Shown here: positions 8,545-17,386 of the stretch, in pieces
Position numbering within the stretch: position 1 is the first letter of the stretch
Layout: every line of letters begins with the position of its first letter
Assembly: GCF_009687865.1 (NCBI RefSeq)
Contig: NZ_BLAE01000097.1
Span: 1-37,904, forward strand
DNA length: 37,904 nt
Direction: 5' to 3'
Source: Acrocarpospora macrocephala
Lineage (GTDB): Bacteria > Actinomycetota > Actinomycetes > Streptosporangiales > Streptosporangiaceae
The notes under the pieces: model-generated
Seen by the model: the letters and a program-made list of their open reading frames with translations, nothing else
Told to the model about the DNA's origin: nothing
Databases searched by the model: none
Made by a program: the position numbers and the translations under genes

Positions 8545-9570
8545 TCAAGGTTCGATGGTCACCTTGATGGCCGCGCCGCGCGCCACCGTGTCGATCGCGG
8601 CCAGGATGTCGGTCAGCGGCAGCCGTTCGGTGATCAGGTCGGCGACCGGGACCGCGCCGGTGGCGATCAGGTCCAGCGCGCGGGCGTTGTGGGCCGGGCT
8701 GGAGCCGTTGGCGCCGACGATCGTCAGCTCCCGGTAGTGCACCAGGTTGGAGTCGCAGGCGATGATCGGGTTGTCCTTGGGCAGGCCGCCGAAGAAGCTG
8801 ATCCGGCCCTGGCGGGCGGCCATCCGGATCGCCTGCTCCTGCGCGGAACCCGCCGCGGCGGCGGTGATGATCACGTCGGCGCCGCGGCCGTCGGTCAGCT
8901 TGGCGATCTGCTCCTCGATGTCGGTGTGGATCGCCGCGTCGGGCCGTACCAGCGCGGCGGCCATGGCGAGGCGGTCCGGGTTGATGTCGGCGAGGAAGAC
9001 CCGGGCGGCGCCCCTGGCCCGCGCGAGCCGTACATGCAGGCAGCCGATCGGGCCCGAGCCCATGATCACCACATCGTCGCCCGGGCCCACCCTGGCCAGC
9101 TCCTGGCCGTTGAGCACGCAGGCCAGCGGCTCGGCCACCGAGGCCTCGGCGAAGCCGACCCCATCCGGGATCCGGTTGAGCCCGTCCACGGCGAGCACCT
9201 TCGCCGGGACGGTCAGGTATTCGGCGAAGCCGCCGTCGTAGTGGTAGCCCATCGACTCCTGGTTCGGGCAGACCGTCATCCGGCCGCGCGCGCACTCCGC
9301 GCAGCGGCCGCAGGGGATCGCGGCGATCACCTGCACCCGGTCTCCCGGCGACCAGCCGGGGGCCGCCGACTCGACGATCTCCCCGGCGATCTCGTGGCCC
9401 ATCACCCGGGGCGGGTCGATGTGGTGGTGGCCGTGCTTGTAGATCTTGACGTCGGTGCCGCAGGTGGAGCAGTTGCGCACCCGGATCTTGACCTCGCCCG
9501 GGCCGGTGACCGGCTCGGGCGCCTCCTCGACGCGCAGGTCGCCGGGGGCGTGGAAACGCGCGACCTTCAC
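8545..9570 (-). CDS. Zinc-dependent medium-chain dehydrogenase (sugar/polyol type)
   Basis: The 341-aa product is a medium-chain dehydrogenase/reductase. The catalytic zinc site is seen as CGTD (Cys37) and GHE (His59-Glu60), and the structural zinc loop has four cysteines in IPCGRCAECARGRMTVC. The NAD(P) fold has VVIMGSGPIGCL, followed by an acidic Asp in FLADIN, which favours NAD. The family includes sorbitol, galactitol-1-phosphate and threonine dehydrogenases. Its place last in a PTS operon suggests oxidation of an imported polyol phosphate (inference). The start is GTG at 9570, overlapping the EIIA stop by GTGA, so it is translationally coupled. Confidence 0.88.
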   Translation of the reverse strand: MKVARFHAPGDLRVEEAPEPVTGPGEVKIRVRNCSTCGTDVKIYKHGHHHIDPPRVMGHEIAGEIVESAAPGWSPGDRVQVIAAIPCGRCAECARGRMTVCPNQESMGYHYDGGFAEYLTVPAKVLAVDGLNRIPDGVGFAEASVAEPLACVLNGQELARVGPGDDVVIMGSGPIGCLHVRLARARGAARVFLADINPDRLAMAAALVRPDAAIHTDIEEQIAKLTDGRGADVIITAAAAGSAQEQAIRMAARQGRISFFGGLPKDNPIIACDSNLVHYRELTIVGANGSSPAHNARALDLIATGAVPVADLITERLPLTDILAAIDTVARGAAIKVTIEP

Positions 9571-10001
9571 GCGCCACCGCCCAGGATCGCGATGACCTCG
9601 TCCACCTCGGCGGTCTCCCGCAGCACCCGGGCCCGATCAGGGTCGAGCAGGATCTCGGCCAGCTCGGCCAGCACGGCGACATGACGGTCGCCGGTGGCGG
9701 CGATGCCGATGCAGATCGTCACCCGCTCGCCGCCCCAGTCGACCCCGTCGGGGAAGCGCAGGAACGACAGCGCGTCCCGCAGCACCGCGTCCTTCCCGGC
9801 CAGCGTGCCATGCGGGATCGCCACCCCCTCCCCGACGTAGGTGGAGATCGACTGCTCCCGCTCCAGCATCGTCACCAGGTACGGCTCCCGCACCGCCCCC
9901 ACCGCCAGCAGCGCCTGCCCGCACTGCCGGATCGCGTCCTCCCGGTTGACCGCGACCGCTTTGAGATGCACGGCCCGCCGGTCCAGCACGCCCTCAGCCA
10001 T
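9567..10001 (-). CDS. PTS EIIA component, mannitol/fructose type
   Basis: This cytosolic phosphotransferase domain (144 aa from ATG 10001) accepts phosphate from HPr and passes it to EIIB. The active-site histidine is in GEGVAIPHGT (His64), the classic EIIA motif of the mannitol-fructose family. The protein is a stand-alone domain of normal size. I chose ATG 10001 because it overlaps the EIIB stop by 8 nt; an upstream ATG at 10016 would add five residues. It belongs to the DeoR-EIIB-EIIA-dehydrogenase operon. No EIIC gene is in the window, so any sugar transport must use a membrane subunit from elsewhere, or the proteins now act only in regulation. Confidence 0.9.
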   Translation of the reverse strand: MAEGVLDRRAVHLKAVAVNREDAIRQCGQALLAVGAVREPYLVTMLEREQSISTYVGEGVAIPHGTLAGKDAVLRDALSFLRFPDGVDWGGERVTICIGIAATGDRHVAVLAELAEILLDPDRARVLRETAEVDEVIAILGGGA

Positions 10002-10302
10002 GAACGGTGCCACCATTCTTGATCGTGGAGATCAGCCCGGTCACCGCCGGGTCGCCGATGAAGATCTGGAACGGGATCAGCACCGTGCCAGGCGCCGACG
10101 CCCGGGCCCTGGCCGCCAGGCCGGCGTGGCAGAGCACCACGTCGGCGTCGGCCGGAATCGCGTTGACGGGAGTGTGCGCCACCTCGATGTCCTGGCCCTT
10201 CAGCGTCTTGCGCAGCTGCCCGGCCAGCATCACGCTGCTGCCCATGCCGGCGTCGCAGGCGACGATGATCTTGTGGATGTCCTTGCTCTCGATGCTCGCC
10301 AT
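9994..10302 (-). CDS. PTS EIIB component, mannitol type, stand-alone
   Basis: The 102-aa product is an EIIB domain. The phosphorylated cysteine lies in IIVACDAGMGSS (Cys16), the P-loop-like motif of mannitol EIIB. It takes phosphate from EIIA and passes it to the sugar bound by EIIC. In most actinobacterial mannitol-like systems EIIB is fused to or followed by EIIC; here it is separate and EIIC is absent. The ATG start is at 10302, 24 nt after the DeoR gene. The fold ends normally and no frameshift is seen, so this gene looks intact. Confidence 0.88.
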   Translation of the reverse strand: MASIESKDIHKIIVACDAGMGSSVMLAGQLRKTLKGQDIEVAHTPVNAIPADADVVLCHAGLAARARASAPGTVLIPFQIFIGDPAVTGLISTIKNGGTVHG

Positions 10303-10326
10303 CTGATCAGGCCTCCGATTTCACGG

Positions 10327-11088
10327 TCATGCGCGGATCACCTCGGGTCCGGCGGCGGCCAGGTCGGCGGCCAGGCCGCTGTCCAGGCCGGTGTCGGTGA
10401 CGACTGTGTCGATGTCGGCCAGGGTGGCGAACCTGGCCAGGTAGCTGTTGCTGAACTTGGTGTGGTCGGCCAGCAGGACCGTGCGGTGGGCCGCGGCGAT
10501 CATCGCCCGCTTGATGGCGGCCTCGGCCGGGTCGGGCGTGGTCAGGCCCCGGCTCACCGTGCAGCCGTTGGTGGCCATGAAGGCCACGTCCACGTGCAGG
10601 TTGTCGAGCGGGCGCAGCGCCCAGTCGTCGACGGTGGCGAGGGTGCGCCCGCGCACCCGGCCCCCCAGTATGATCACCGACAGGTTGGCCCGGGTGGCCA
10701 GCACCGTGGCCAGCGGCGGCGAGTTGACGATGACCGTGAGCTCCCGGTCGGCGGGCAGCACCTGGGCCAGGCGGCCGGTGGTGGTGCCCGCGTCGATGAT
10801 GATCGCGCCGTCCTGGGGGAGTTCGGCCAGGGCGGCCTTGGCGATACGCTCCTTCTCGGCGGTCAGCACCTCGTCCCTGGCGGCCAGGGCGGGCTCGAAG
10901 CCCAGCCGCTCCACCGGGATGGCGCCGCCGTGCACCCGGCGCAGCACGCCGGTCCGCTCCAGCGCGGTCAGGTCCCGCCGGATGGTCTCGGTGGTGACCA
11001 GCAGCTCCTCGGCCAGCGTGACCACGTCCACCCGCCCGGCCTCCCGGGCTCGGCGCAGGATCTCCTGCTGGCGCTCCTCCGCGTACAT
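10327..11088 (-). CDS. DeoR/GlpR-family sugar-phosphate-responsive repressor
   Basis: The 253-aa protein has the DeoR winged helix-turn-helix at residues 1-60 ([10 protein letters not shown], then [23 protein letters not shown], of which TETIRRDL is the recognition helix). The C-terminal sugar-phosphate sensor has the IIDAGTTT loop near residue 98 and LADHTKF near 205, which bind a phosphorylated effector. It is first in the operon with EIIB, EIIA and the dehydrogenase and should control it. The leader between the predicted promoter and the start holds two GAAAC half-sites (in TGAAACCAAATGGAAACGG), a possible operator. The ATG start is at 11088. Confidence 0.9.
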   Translation of the reverse strand: MYAEERQQEILRRAREAGRVDVVTLAEELLVTTETIRRDLTALERTGVLRRVHGGAIPVERLGFEPALAARDEVLTAEKERIAKAALAELPQDGAIIIDAGTTTGRLAQVLPADRELTVIVNSPPLATVLATRANLSVIILGGRVRGRTLATVDDWALRPLDNLHVDVAFMATNGCTVSRGLTTPDPAEAAIKRAMIAAAHRTVLLADHTKFSNSYLARFATLADIDTVVTDTGLDSGLAADLAAAGPEVIRA

Positions 11089-11126
11089 GATGTTGATTAA
11101 CCGCCGTTTCCATTTGGTTTCATTTT

Positions 11127-11155
11127 TATTTACACCTGTATGTGTTGGATGTCAA
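11127..11155 (-). promoter_or_regulatory. Predicted sigma-70-type promoter of the DeoR/PTS operon
   Basis: On the minus strand TTGACA (11155-11150) and TAAATA (11132-11127) are separated by 17 nt, a near-consensus vegetative promoter. The expected transcript start is about 30 nt before the DeoR ATG. It faces away from the muropeptide operon that starts at 11227. Confidence 0.65.
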
Positions 11156-11170
11156 CGTGACCCCGTTGTG

Positions 11171-11213
11171 TAGGAAATCTTCCCCCTCTTGTAGATTTTT
11201 GGAAGGTATCTCC
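11171..11213 (+). promoter_or_regulatory. Candidate operator region ahead of the muropeptide operon
   Basis: The leader of the kinase gene holds the small palindrome GGAAATCTTCC (11173-11183) and, 28 bp on, a related GGAAGGTATCTCC (11201-11213). Similar AT-centred sites flanked by GG and CC occur before the binding-protein gene (14505-14550). They could be sites for the MurR/RpiR-type regulator encoded in the operon. This rests on visual similarity only. Confidence 0.3.
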
Positions 11214-11226
11214 AGAGGGGACGGCT

Positions 11227-12150
11227 GTGACTGCTTTGATCATCGGGTTGGACGGCGGGGGGACCAGCACGCGGTGCGTGGTGGTCAGCGAGACGGGGGA
11301 GGTGGCGGGGCGCGGGCGCGCGGGCGGCGCGAACGTGGTCTCGGTCGCCGATCCGGCCGCCAACCTGCTCGCCGCGCTCCGCGCCGCGATGGACGGCCTC
11401 GATCCCGCGCTCGTCGCGGGTGGTGTCTTCGGCCTGGCCGGGTCGGGCGCCGAGCGGGCCAGGCGGCTGGCGGGGGAGGCGTGGCGCTCGGCCGGGCTGC
11501 CCGGTCACCCGTCCGTCGTGGCGGATGTGCTCGTGGCCTTCGCGAGCGCCACCGCCGAGCCGGACGGCACGGTGCTGATCGCCGGGACGGGCGCGGTGGC
11601 GGCCCGGATCGCGCGGTGGGAGATCGCGGCGGTCGCCGACGGCCACGGCTGGCTGGTCGGCGACGAGGGGTCCGGGGTGTGGATCGGCAGGCGGGCCGTG
11701 ACGGCGGCGCTGAAGTCGCTCGACGGCCGCGCCGGGCCCACCGTGCTGCTCGACCGGCTCGCCGCGCTCGGGACCTCGGTGGGCGATATCGTCTCCACCG
11801 TGTACGCCCAGGTGGCCGACTCGGGCCCGGCCTGGCTCGCGACCTTCGCCCCGCTCGTGGACGCGGCGGCCCGCGAGGGCGACGAGGCCGCAAGCGCCAT
11901 CCTCGACGAGGCCGCCTGTCGCCTCGCCGCCACGGCGCGCGCGCTCGGCCCCGGCGAGGGACCGCTGGTCCTGGCGGGCTCCCTGCTCACCCAGCCCACC
12001 GAGCTGGCGCGCCGGGTCCGGGCCGAGTTCGGCGACGCCGCCCGCCCCATCCCCGCCCGCGACGGCGCGGCCGGGGCCGCCGCCCTCGCGCTCCGCGCCG
12101 CCTTCCCCTCGGCCGACCTGCACCGGCGAGTCATCGGGGAGTGCGCGTGA
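11227..12150 (+). CDS. BadF/BcrA-family amino-sugar kinase (GlcNAc/MurNAc kinase-like)
   Basis: The 307-aa product has the ASKHA-fold ATPase landmarks of the BadF/BadG/BcrA/BcrD family: phosphate-1 loop GLDGGGTSTRCVV at residues 7-19, the IAGTGAVAAR loop near 119 and the VGDEGSGVWIGRRAV segment near 145 found in N-acetylglucosamine kinases. Clostridial MurK, which phosphorylates both GlcNAc and MurNAc at C6, belongs to this family. Next to MurQ and NagZ this gene is best read as the kinase making MurNAc-6-P and GlcNAc-6-P in the cytosol. The GTG start at 11227 follows GAGGGGA. It overlaps the next gene by GTGA and starts the operon. GlcNAc-only specificity is the alternative. Confidence 0.85.
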   Translation: MTALIIGLDGGGTSTRCVVVSETGEVAGRGRAGGANVVSVADPAANLLAALRAAMDGLDPALVAGGVFGLAGSGAERARRLAGEAWRSAGLPGHPSVVADVLVAFASATAEPDGTVLIAGTGAVAARIARWEIAAVADGHGWLVGDEGSGVWIGRRAVTAALKSLDGRAGPTVLLDRLAALGTSVGDIVSTVYAQVADSGPAWLATFAPLVDAAAREGDEAASAILDEAACRLAATARALGPGEGPLVLAGSLLTQPTELARRVRAEFGDAARPIPARDGAAGAAALALRAAFPSADLHRRVIGECA

Positions 12151-13601
12151 ATCTTGAGCGGACGGCGATGAGCGTCCTGCAGCCGGGATTCGACGGGACC
12201 GCGCCGCCCGACTGGCTGCGGCGGGCGCTCGGGGACGGGCTCGGCGGGGTCGTCCTGTTCGCGCGCAACCTCGCGGACGGGGGGCGGACGGCGGACCTCG
12301 TGGCCGCGATCCGCGCGGAGAGCCCGGACGTCATCGTCGCGGTGGACGAGGAGGGCGGGTCCGTCACCCGGCTCGAGGCGAGCACCGGCAGCTCATGGCC
12401 GGGAAACCGGGCGCTCGGCGTCGGCGGCGACCTGGCCGTGACCGGGAGGGTGGCGCGGCGGATCGGCCGCCTGCTCGCCGCCGCAGGGATCACGCTGGAC
12501 TACGCGCCGGTGGCCGACGTCAACGCCAACCCGGCCAACCCCGTCATCGGCGTCAGGTCCTTCGGCCCGGAACCCGGCCTGGTGGCCCAGCACACCGCCG
12601 CCTGGATCGGCGGGCTGCAGGGCGCGGGGGTGGCGGCGTGCGCCAAACATTTCCCCGGGCACGGCGACACGGTGACCGACTCCCACCTGGAGCTGCCCAC
12701 CGTGACCGCGTCGCGGGAGACGGTCGAGGCCCGGGACCTGCCGCCGTTCCGCGCCGCCATCGGGGCGGGCGTACGGGCGATCATGTGCGGGCACCTGCTC
12801 GTGCCCGCGCTCGACGACGTGCCCGCCACGCTGAGCCGCCCCGTGCTGACCGGGCTGCTCCGGCAGGAGCTGGGCTTCGAGGGCCTGGTGGTGACCGACG
12901 CGATCGAGATGCGCGCCGTCGCGGCCTACCACGAGCCCGGCGAGATCGCCGTCCGCGCCCTGGCCGCCGGGGCCGACGCCGTCTGCGCGGGCATCTCCTC
13001 GCCCGACGGGTCCAGCGTGTACGCCCTCCGCGACGCCATCGTGGCCGCCGTACGCCAGGGACGCCTGCCCGAGGAACGCCTGGCGGAGGCGGCGGCCCGG
13101 GTGCGGGCCCTCGTCGACTGGCACGCCGGGCAGGCGCCCGCCAGAGCCGCCGCCGCGAACGACCCCGACGACGATCTCGGCCTGACCGCCGCCACCGCGG
13201 CACTGCGGGTGACGGGCCAGGTGCGACGGCCCGTGCTCGCGCGGGCTCCGCTGGTCGTCGAGCTGTCGGCGCGGCAGAACCAGGCGGTGGACGGCGTCGC
13301 GCCGCCCGGGTTCGCCGGGGCGGTCGCCGAGCTGCTGCCCGGGACCCAAGGGATCTCCGTGCACCCCGGGGACCCGCTTCCCGATCTGCGCGACCGCGAG
13401 CGGCCCCTCGTGATCGTCGTGCGGGACGCCGCCCGCCACGGCTGGATCCAGGAGCTTCTCGGGGAGGCCCTGCGGGCCAGACCGGACGCGGTGGTGGTGG
13501 AGATGGGCCTGCCGGGGCCGCCCGCGGGAGCGGTGTACGTCGCCACCCACGGAAACTCCCGCGCGTCGGCGCGTGCCGCCGCGCGCTGGCTCACCAGTTG
13601 A
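12147..13601 (+). CDS. nagZ: GH3 beta-N-acetylhexosaminidase, NagZ-like
   Basis: The 484-aa product is a glycoside hydrolase family 3 enzyme. The substrate loop AVDEEGGSVTRLE is near residue 67, the NagZ signature KHFPGHGDTVTDSH is at 167-180 (carrying the Asp-His general acid/base pair), and the nucleophile Asp251 is in VVTDAIEM. A C-terminal domain of about 150 residues follows the barrel, as in Bacillus NagZ. NagZ releases terminal GlcNAc from GlcNAc-MurNAc muropeptides. No signal peptide is present, so it acts in the cytosol, unlike the secreted Bacillus enzyme. The GTG start at 12147 overlaps the kinase stop and follows GGGGAG; another in-frame GTG lies at 12141. Confidence 0.88.
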   Translation: MNLERTAMSVLQPGFDGTAPPDWLRRALGDGLGGVVLFARNLADGGRTADLVAAIRAESPDVIVAVDEEGGSVTRLEASTGSSWPGNRALGVGGDLAVTGRVARRIGRLLAAAGITLDYAPVADVNANPANPVIGVRSFGPEPGLVAQHTAAWIGGLQGAGVAACAKHFPGHGDTVTDSHLELPTVTASRETVEARDLPPFRAAIGAGVRAIMCGHLLVPALDDVPATLSRPVLTGLLRQELGFEGLVVTDAIEMRAVAAYHEPGEIAVRALAAGADAVCAGISSPDGSSVYALRDAIVAAVRQGRLPEERLAEAAARVRALVDWHAGQAPARAAAANDPDDDLGLTAATAALRVTGQVRRPVLARAPLVVELSARQNQAVDGVAPPGFAGAVAELLPGTQGISVHPGDPLPDLRDRERPLVIVVRDAARHGWIQELLGEALRARPDAVVVEMGLPGPPAGAVYVATHGNSRASARAAARWLTS

Positions 13602-13624
13602 CCCCCCGAACAGGAGAACCCCCG

Positions 13625-14491
13625 ATGAGCACGAACCTGGTGGCGAGCGTGCGGGCCGTGCTGCCCTCACTCACCCCGTCGGCGCGGTCCATCGCCCGGC
13701 TGATCCTCGACGATCCCGCGACGGTGGCCAAGAGCACGATCACCGAGCTGAGCGCGGCGTCGGGCACGAGCCAGGCCACGATCGTGCGCACCGCCCGCGC
13801 GCTGGGCTTCTCGGGCTACTCCGAGCTGCGCCTGGCGCTGGCGGCGGCGTCGGCGCAGGGGGAGCGGGACCGGCTGGTGCCCGGCGACCTGGCCCCCGGC
13901 GACCCGCTGGCCGAGGTGATCGCGAAGGTGACCCGGGCGGAGTCCGACGCGCTCGCGGACACGGCGGCCCAGCTCGCGCCCGAGCGGCTGGGCGCCGTCG
14001 TGGACGCCCTGATCGGCGCCAGGAGGGTCAGCGTGGTCGGCGTGGGCGCGTCCGGCCTGGTGGCGGCGGACATGGCGCAGAAGCTGATGCGCATCGGCAT
14101 CGCCGGCCACCCCTTCGCGGACGTGCACCTGGCCCTCACGGCGGCGGCGCTGGCCGGGCCGCAGGACGTCTGGGTGGCCGTGAGCTGCACGGGCGAGACG
14201 GCCGACGTGGTCGAGCCGGTCAGGACCGCGCGCGAGGCGGGGGCGACGACGGTCGCCATCACCAACAACCCGCGCTCCACGCTCGCCGATCTGGCCGGCC
14301 ACGTGCTGATCTCGGCGGGCCGCGAAACCGCCTTCAGGCCCGGCGCGCTCGCCAGCCGCATCAGCCAGTTGCTGATTGTCGACTGCGTCTTCGTGGGCGT
14401 CGCGCAGCGCACCTTCGAGCGCTCCGACGCCGCCCTGAGGGTCACGAAGGGTGCTCTCGACAGGTACGGTGGAAGGCGTATCCGCAGCTAG
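13625..14491 (+). CDS. MurR/RpiR-family transcriptional regulator
   Basis: The 288-aa protein has an N-terminal RpiR helix-turn-helix (residues 1-75, with ITELSAASGTSQATIVRTAR as the core) and a C-terminal SIS sugar-phosphate-binding domain (about 110-260; VVGVGASG and AVSCTGETADV loops). MurR of E. coli uses this fold to sense MurNAc-6-P and represses murQP. Here the gene sits between nagZ and the ABC importer, so control of this operon by MurNAc-6-P is likely. The ATG at 13625 is preceded by AGGAGA and lies 23 nt after the nagZ stop. Effector identity is inferred from context. Confidence 0.88.
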   Translation: MSTNLVASVRAVLPSLTPSARSIARLILDDPATVAKSTITELSAASGTSQATIVRTARALGFSGYSELRLALAAASAQGERDRLVPGDLAPGDPLAEVIAKVTRAESDALADTAAQLAPERLGAVVDALIGARRVSVVGVGASGLVAADMAQKLMRIGIAGHPFADVHLALTAAALAGPQDVWVAVSCTGETADVVEPVRTAREAGATTVAITNNPRSTLADLAGHVLISAGRETAFRPGALASRISQLLIVDCVFVGVAQRTFERSDAALRVTKGALDRYGGRRIRS

Positions 14492-14504
14492 ACGGGCATT
14501 GGTA

Positions 14505-14572
14505 AAAATTAACTCCACGTTTGCCGTCGCGGAAGAAAATAATTGACGGGCCTGGGAGCCCGCGCGTAAGGT
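14505..14572 (+). promoter_or_regulatory. Internal promoter with candidate RpiR operators before the importer genes
   Basis: TTGACG (14543-14548) and TAAGGT (14567-14572), 18 nt apart, make a plausible vegetative promoter with a start about 22 nt before the binding-protein ATG. Two AT-rich sites lie upstream of or overlapping the -35: GGTAAAAATTAACTCC and GGAAGAAAATAATTGACG. They resemble RpiR-type A/T-centred palindromes and stand out in GC-rich surroundings. Control by the adjacent MurR-like protein is inference. Confidence 0.45.
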
Positions 14573-14600
14573 CCGGGCAATCGGCATCCAGGAGCAGTTC

Positions 14601-16385
14601 ATGAGACGACTCGCGGCGATCACGGTCACCGCGCTGATCGCCACCGTCACCGCGTGTGGCGGCGTGGGGGGGTCCGCCGACTCGGGCGTCTACACCACGA
14701 TCGACGGCGCCAAGCAGATCGACGCCACCGCGCCGATCAACCCGTTCAATCCCCAGGGGAACACGTTCCTGGGCTACGACGCGATGACGCTGGCGTGGCC
14801 CAAGAACGACCCGGTCGACCCCAACAGGTTCTACCCGGGCATCGCCGCGAGCTGGACCGTGACACCCGACCAGGGCGAGGTCGTCATCCACCTGCAGCCG
14901 AAGGCCAGATGGTCCGACGGCAAGCCGGTGACCAGCGAGGACGTGCGCACCTCCATCGGCCTCGCCTACACCCAGGGCGGCACGGCGTACGCGGTGGACC
15001 CGAAGGCGGCCGGCTCGGCGGCCGATGTGCGGGTGGTGGACGCGCGGACCGTCAAGGTCACGCAGGGCGCCAGCAAGAGCAACCTGTTCCTCCGCAACGT
15101 CCTGTCGACCGTCGTCGTGCCCGCGCACGTCTTCGGCCACCTGCTGCCCGCCGACTTCTGGACCACGCTGAAGGCGGCCCGGGGGACCGGCCCCGCCGCC
15201 GAGAAGGCCAAGGCGCAGATCACCGGGCTGGCGGAGAAGGTCATCTCCTTCGCCCCCGCCAAGGACGTCTCGGCGGGCCCGTTCACGCTGGAGCGGGTCA
15301 ACCCGGGCGAGGCGCTGCTGGTGCGGAACAAGCACTTCTACGCGAACCAGAACATCGCCCCCGACCGGGTCAAGGTGCTCAACTACACGGGCAACCAGCA
15401 GATCTGGAACTACCTGATCTCCGGCTCCCTCGACAGCGCGCCCTTCACGGCGGTGCCGACCGGGGTGCTGAAGCGCATCCGCGAGACCGAGGGCAACGAG
15501 GTGGTCAAGGGCTTCTCGCCGGTCGCGGTGTCGCTGGCCTTCGGGCAGACGCGCAAGCCGTACGACAACGTGCACGTGCGCAGAGCCCTGGCGTACCTGA
15601 TCGACCGCAGCCAGGTCACCAAGGTGGCCTCGCCCGAGGCGGGCACCCCCGCCAAGACGACCACCGGCATCCACGCGAAGTCGGCCCAGGCCTGGCTGGG
15701 TAACGGGATCGGCGAGCTGGACCAGTACCAGGTCGACCCGGCCAAGGCGGCCAAGGAGCTGGAGGCCGCCGGGATGACCAGGAAGGGCGGCAAGTGGGCG
15801 ATGCCGGACGGCACGCCGTGGAAGGTGGAGATCCACGTCCCGGCGTCGTTCTCCGACTGGGTCGCCGCCGCCAAGGCCATCACCAGCCAGCTCAACGACC
15901 ACGGCATCGACGCGACCGTGCTCACGGCGGCGGACTACACGCTGTACCTGGACGAGCTGGCGGCCGGGAAGTACGACGTCGGGTTCTGGCTGATGGCGCT
16001 CGGCCCGTCGCCGTACAACATCTACCAGCGGATCTACGGGTCGGCCAACGGATGGCAGCTCCTCGCGGGGCAGCTCACGCACGTGCCGCCGGGCACGCAG
16101 GGCAACTGGATGGGCGGGCCGGAGATCATCGACGGGATCAACCCGGGCGCGCTCACCAGCCGGCTCAACGCGGCCAACCCGGACGAGCAGCGGCGGATCG
16201 TCGGCACGCTGGCCAAGCTGACCAACCAGCAGCTTCCCGTCATCCAGCTCTACGACTACGTCAACACCCAGTTCGTCAGCACCTCCCGCTACACCGGCTG
16301 GCCGCCCGCCGACAGCGACGTGCTGCGGCTCCCGGCGGGCGTGTGGATGCAGCTCGGCATGATCAAGGAGAAGGCAGGCTCATGA
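14601..16385 (+). CDS. ABC importer substrate-binding lipoprotein, family 5 (peptide/muropeptide)
   Basis: The 594-aa protein starts with a lipoprotein signal peptide (MRRLAAITVTALIATVTACG; lipid Cys19) and continues as a family 5 solute-binding protein of the OppA/DppA type, with PASWTV-like and KARWSDGKPVTSEDV segments near residues 90-120 typical of the family. It would catch the ligand outside the membrane and deliver it to the two permeases that follow. Family 5 proteins bind peptides, but MppA/OppA-type members take murein peptides and some bind sugars. In this operon a muropeptide or MurNAc-peptide is the expected ligand (inference). The ATG at 14601 follows AGGAGC, and the stop overlaps the next ATG. 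Confidence 0.9.
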   Translation: MRRLAAITVTALIATVTACGGVGGSADSGVYTTIDGAKQIDATAPINPFNPQGNTFLGYDAMTLAWPKNDPVDPNRFYPGIAASWTVTPDQGEVVIHLQPKARWSDGKPVTSEDVRTSIGLAYTQGGTAYAVDPKAAGSAADVRVVDARTVKVTQGASKSNLFLRNVLSTVVVPAHVFGHLLPADFWTTLKAARGTGPAAEKAKAQITGLAEKVISFAPAKDVSAGPFTLERVNPGEALLVRNKHFYANQNIAPDRVKVLNYTGNQQIWNYLISGSLDSAPFTAVPTGVLKRIRETEGNEVVKGFSPVAVSLAFGQTRKPYDNVHVRRALAYLIDRSQVTKVASPEAGTPAKTTTGIHAKSAQAWLGNGIGELDQYQVDPAKAAKELEAAGMTRKGGKWAMPDGTPWKVEIHVPASFSDWVAAAKAITSQLNDHGIDATVLTAADYTLYLDELAAGKYDVGFWLMALGPSPYNIYQRIYGSANGWQLLAGQLTHVPPGTQGNWMGGPEIIDGINPGALTSRLNAANPDEQRRIVGTLAKLTNQQLPVIQLYDYVNTQFVSTSRYTGWPPADSDVLRLPAGVWMQLGMIKEKAGS

Positions 16386-17386
16386 ACACCGTCATACGGC
16401 GTCTCACGGGCCACCTGGCCCGCGGGATCGCCATGATCTGGGTGGTCACCACGATCAGCTTCGTGATCATCCGCAACATCCCCGGCGACCCCGTCAGGGG
16501 CCAGTACGAAAAGCTCATCGAACAGGGCATGGGCCCCGACCAGGCCGAACGGGCCACGGCCGCGCTGTACGGCTTCCTGCCGACCGGCAGCCTGTGGGAT
16601 CAGTACACCGGCTACCTGAACGGCCTGATCCACGGCGACCTGGGCCAGTCGCTCAGCACCCCGGGCACCGGCGTGGCCACGCTCATCGGGTCGGCGGCCA
16701 AGTGGACCGTCCTGCCCGTGCTCGGCGGCACCCTGCTGAGCTTCCTGCTCGGGGTGACGCTGGGCGTCTACGCGGCGATCAAACGCTCCGGCAAGCTCGG
16801 CGACGCGCTCGCCATCTCCGGCTCGCTGCTGCACGGCGTTCCGCAGTACGTCATCGGGCTGCTGGTCACGGCCATCTTCACGACGCTGTGGCCGATCCTG
16901 CCCGCGGGCGGTCCGGTGGACATCTCGTTCGAGCCCGGCTTCAACGCGGCCTATATCGTCTCGCTGGTCCAGCACGCCACGCTGCCGGTCCTGACGTACG
17001 CGCTGGCGAGCTACGGCGGCTGGATCCTGGCGATGAAGTCGAGCGTGGCCACCGTGCTCGGCGACGATTTCATCCTCGCCGCCGAGCTGCGCGGCCTGAA
17101 ACGCAGCGTGCTGTTCCGATACATCGCCCGCAACGCGATCCTGCCGCTGTTCACGATCCTGGCGCTGTCGCTGGGCATGCTCTTCGGCGGCGCCATCTTC
17201 ATCGAGACGATCTTCAACTATCCGGGGCTCGGCCTGCTGCTCGTCAACAGCATCGGCGCGCGCGACTACGCGCTGATGGGCGGGACCTTCCTGGTGATCA
17301 CCGTGGCGATCGTCGTCGCCAACATCGCGGCCGACCTGCTGTACGCCGTGATCGACCCCCGAGTCCGGACGGGAGGCGCGGCATGA
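16382..17386 (+). CDS. ABC importer permease, DppB type
   Basis: The 334-aa membrane protein has about six helices. It carries the DppB-type N-terminus (VVTTISFVIIRNIPGDPVRG), the binding-protein-dependent transport inner-membrane fold, and the EAA loop near residue 235 (AAELRGLKRSVLFRYIARNA) that contacts the ATPases. It forms the channel with the next permease. The ATG at 16382 overlaps the upstream TGA by ATGA, and its own stop overlaps the next start likewise, so the genes are coupled. Confidence 0.9.
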   Translation: MNTVIRRLTGHLARGIAMIWVVTTISFVIIRNIPGDPVRGQYEKLIEQGMGPDQAERATAALYGFLPTGSLWDQYTGYLNGLIHGDLGQSLSTPGTGVATLIGSAAKWTVLPVLGGTLLSFLLGVTLGVYAAIKRSGKLGDALAISGSLLHGVPQYVIGLLVTAIFTTLWPILPAGGPVDISFEPGFNAAYIVSLVQHATLPVLTYALASYGGWILAMKSSVATVLGDDFILAAELRGLKRSVLFRYIARNAILPLFTILALSLGMLFGGAIFIETIFNYPGLGLLLVNSIGARDYALMGGTFLVITVAIVVANIAADLLYAVIDPRVRTGGAA

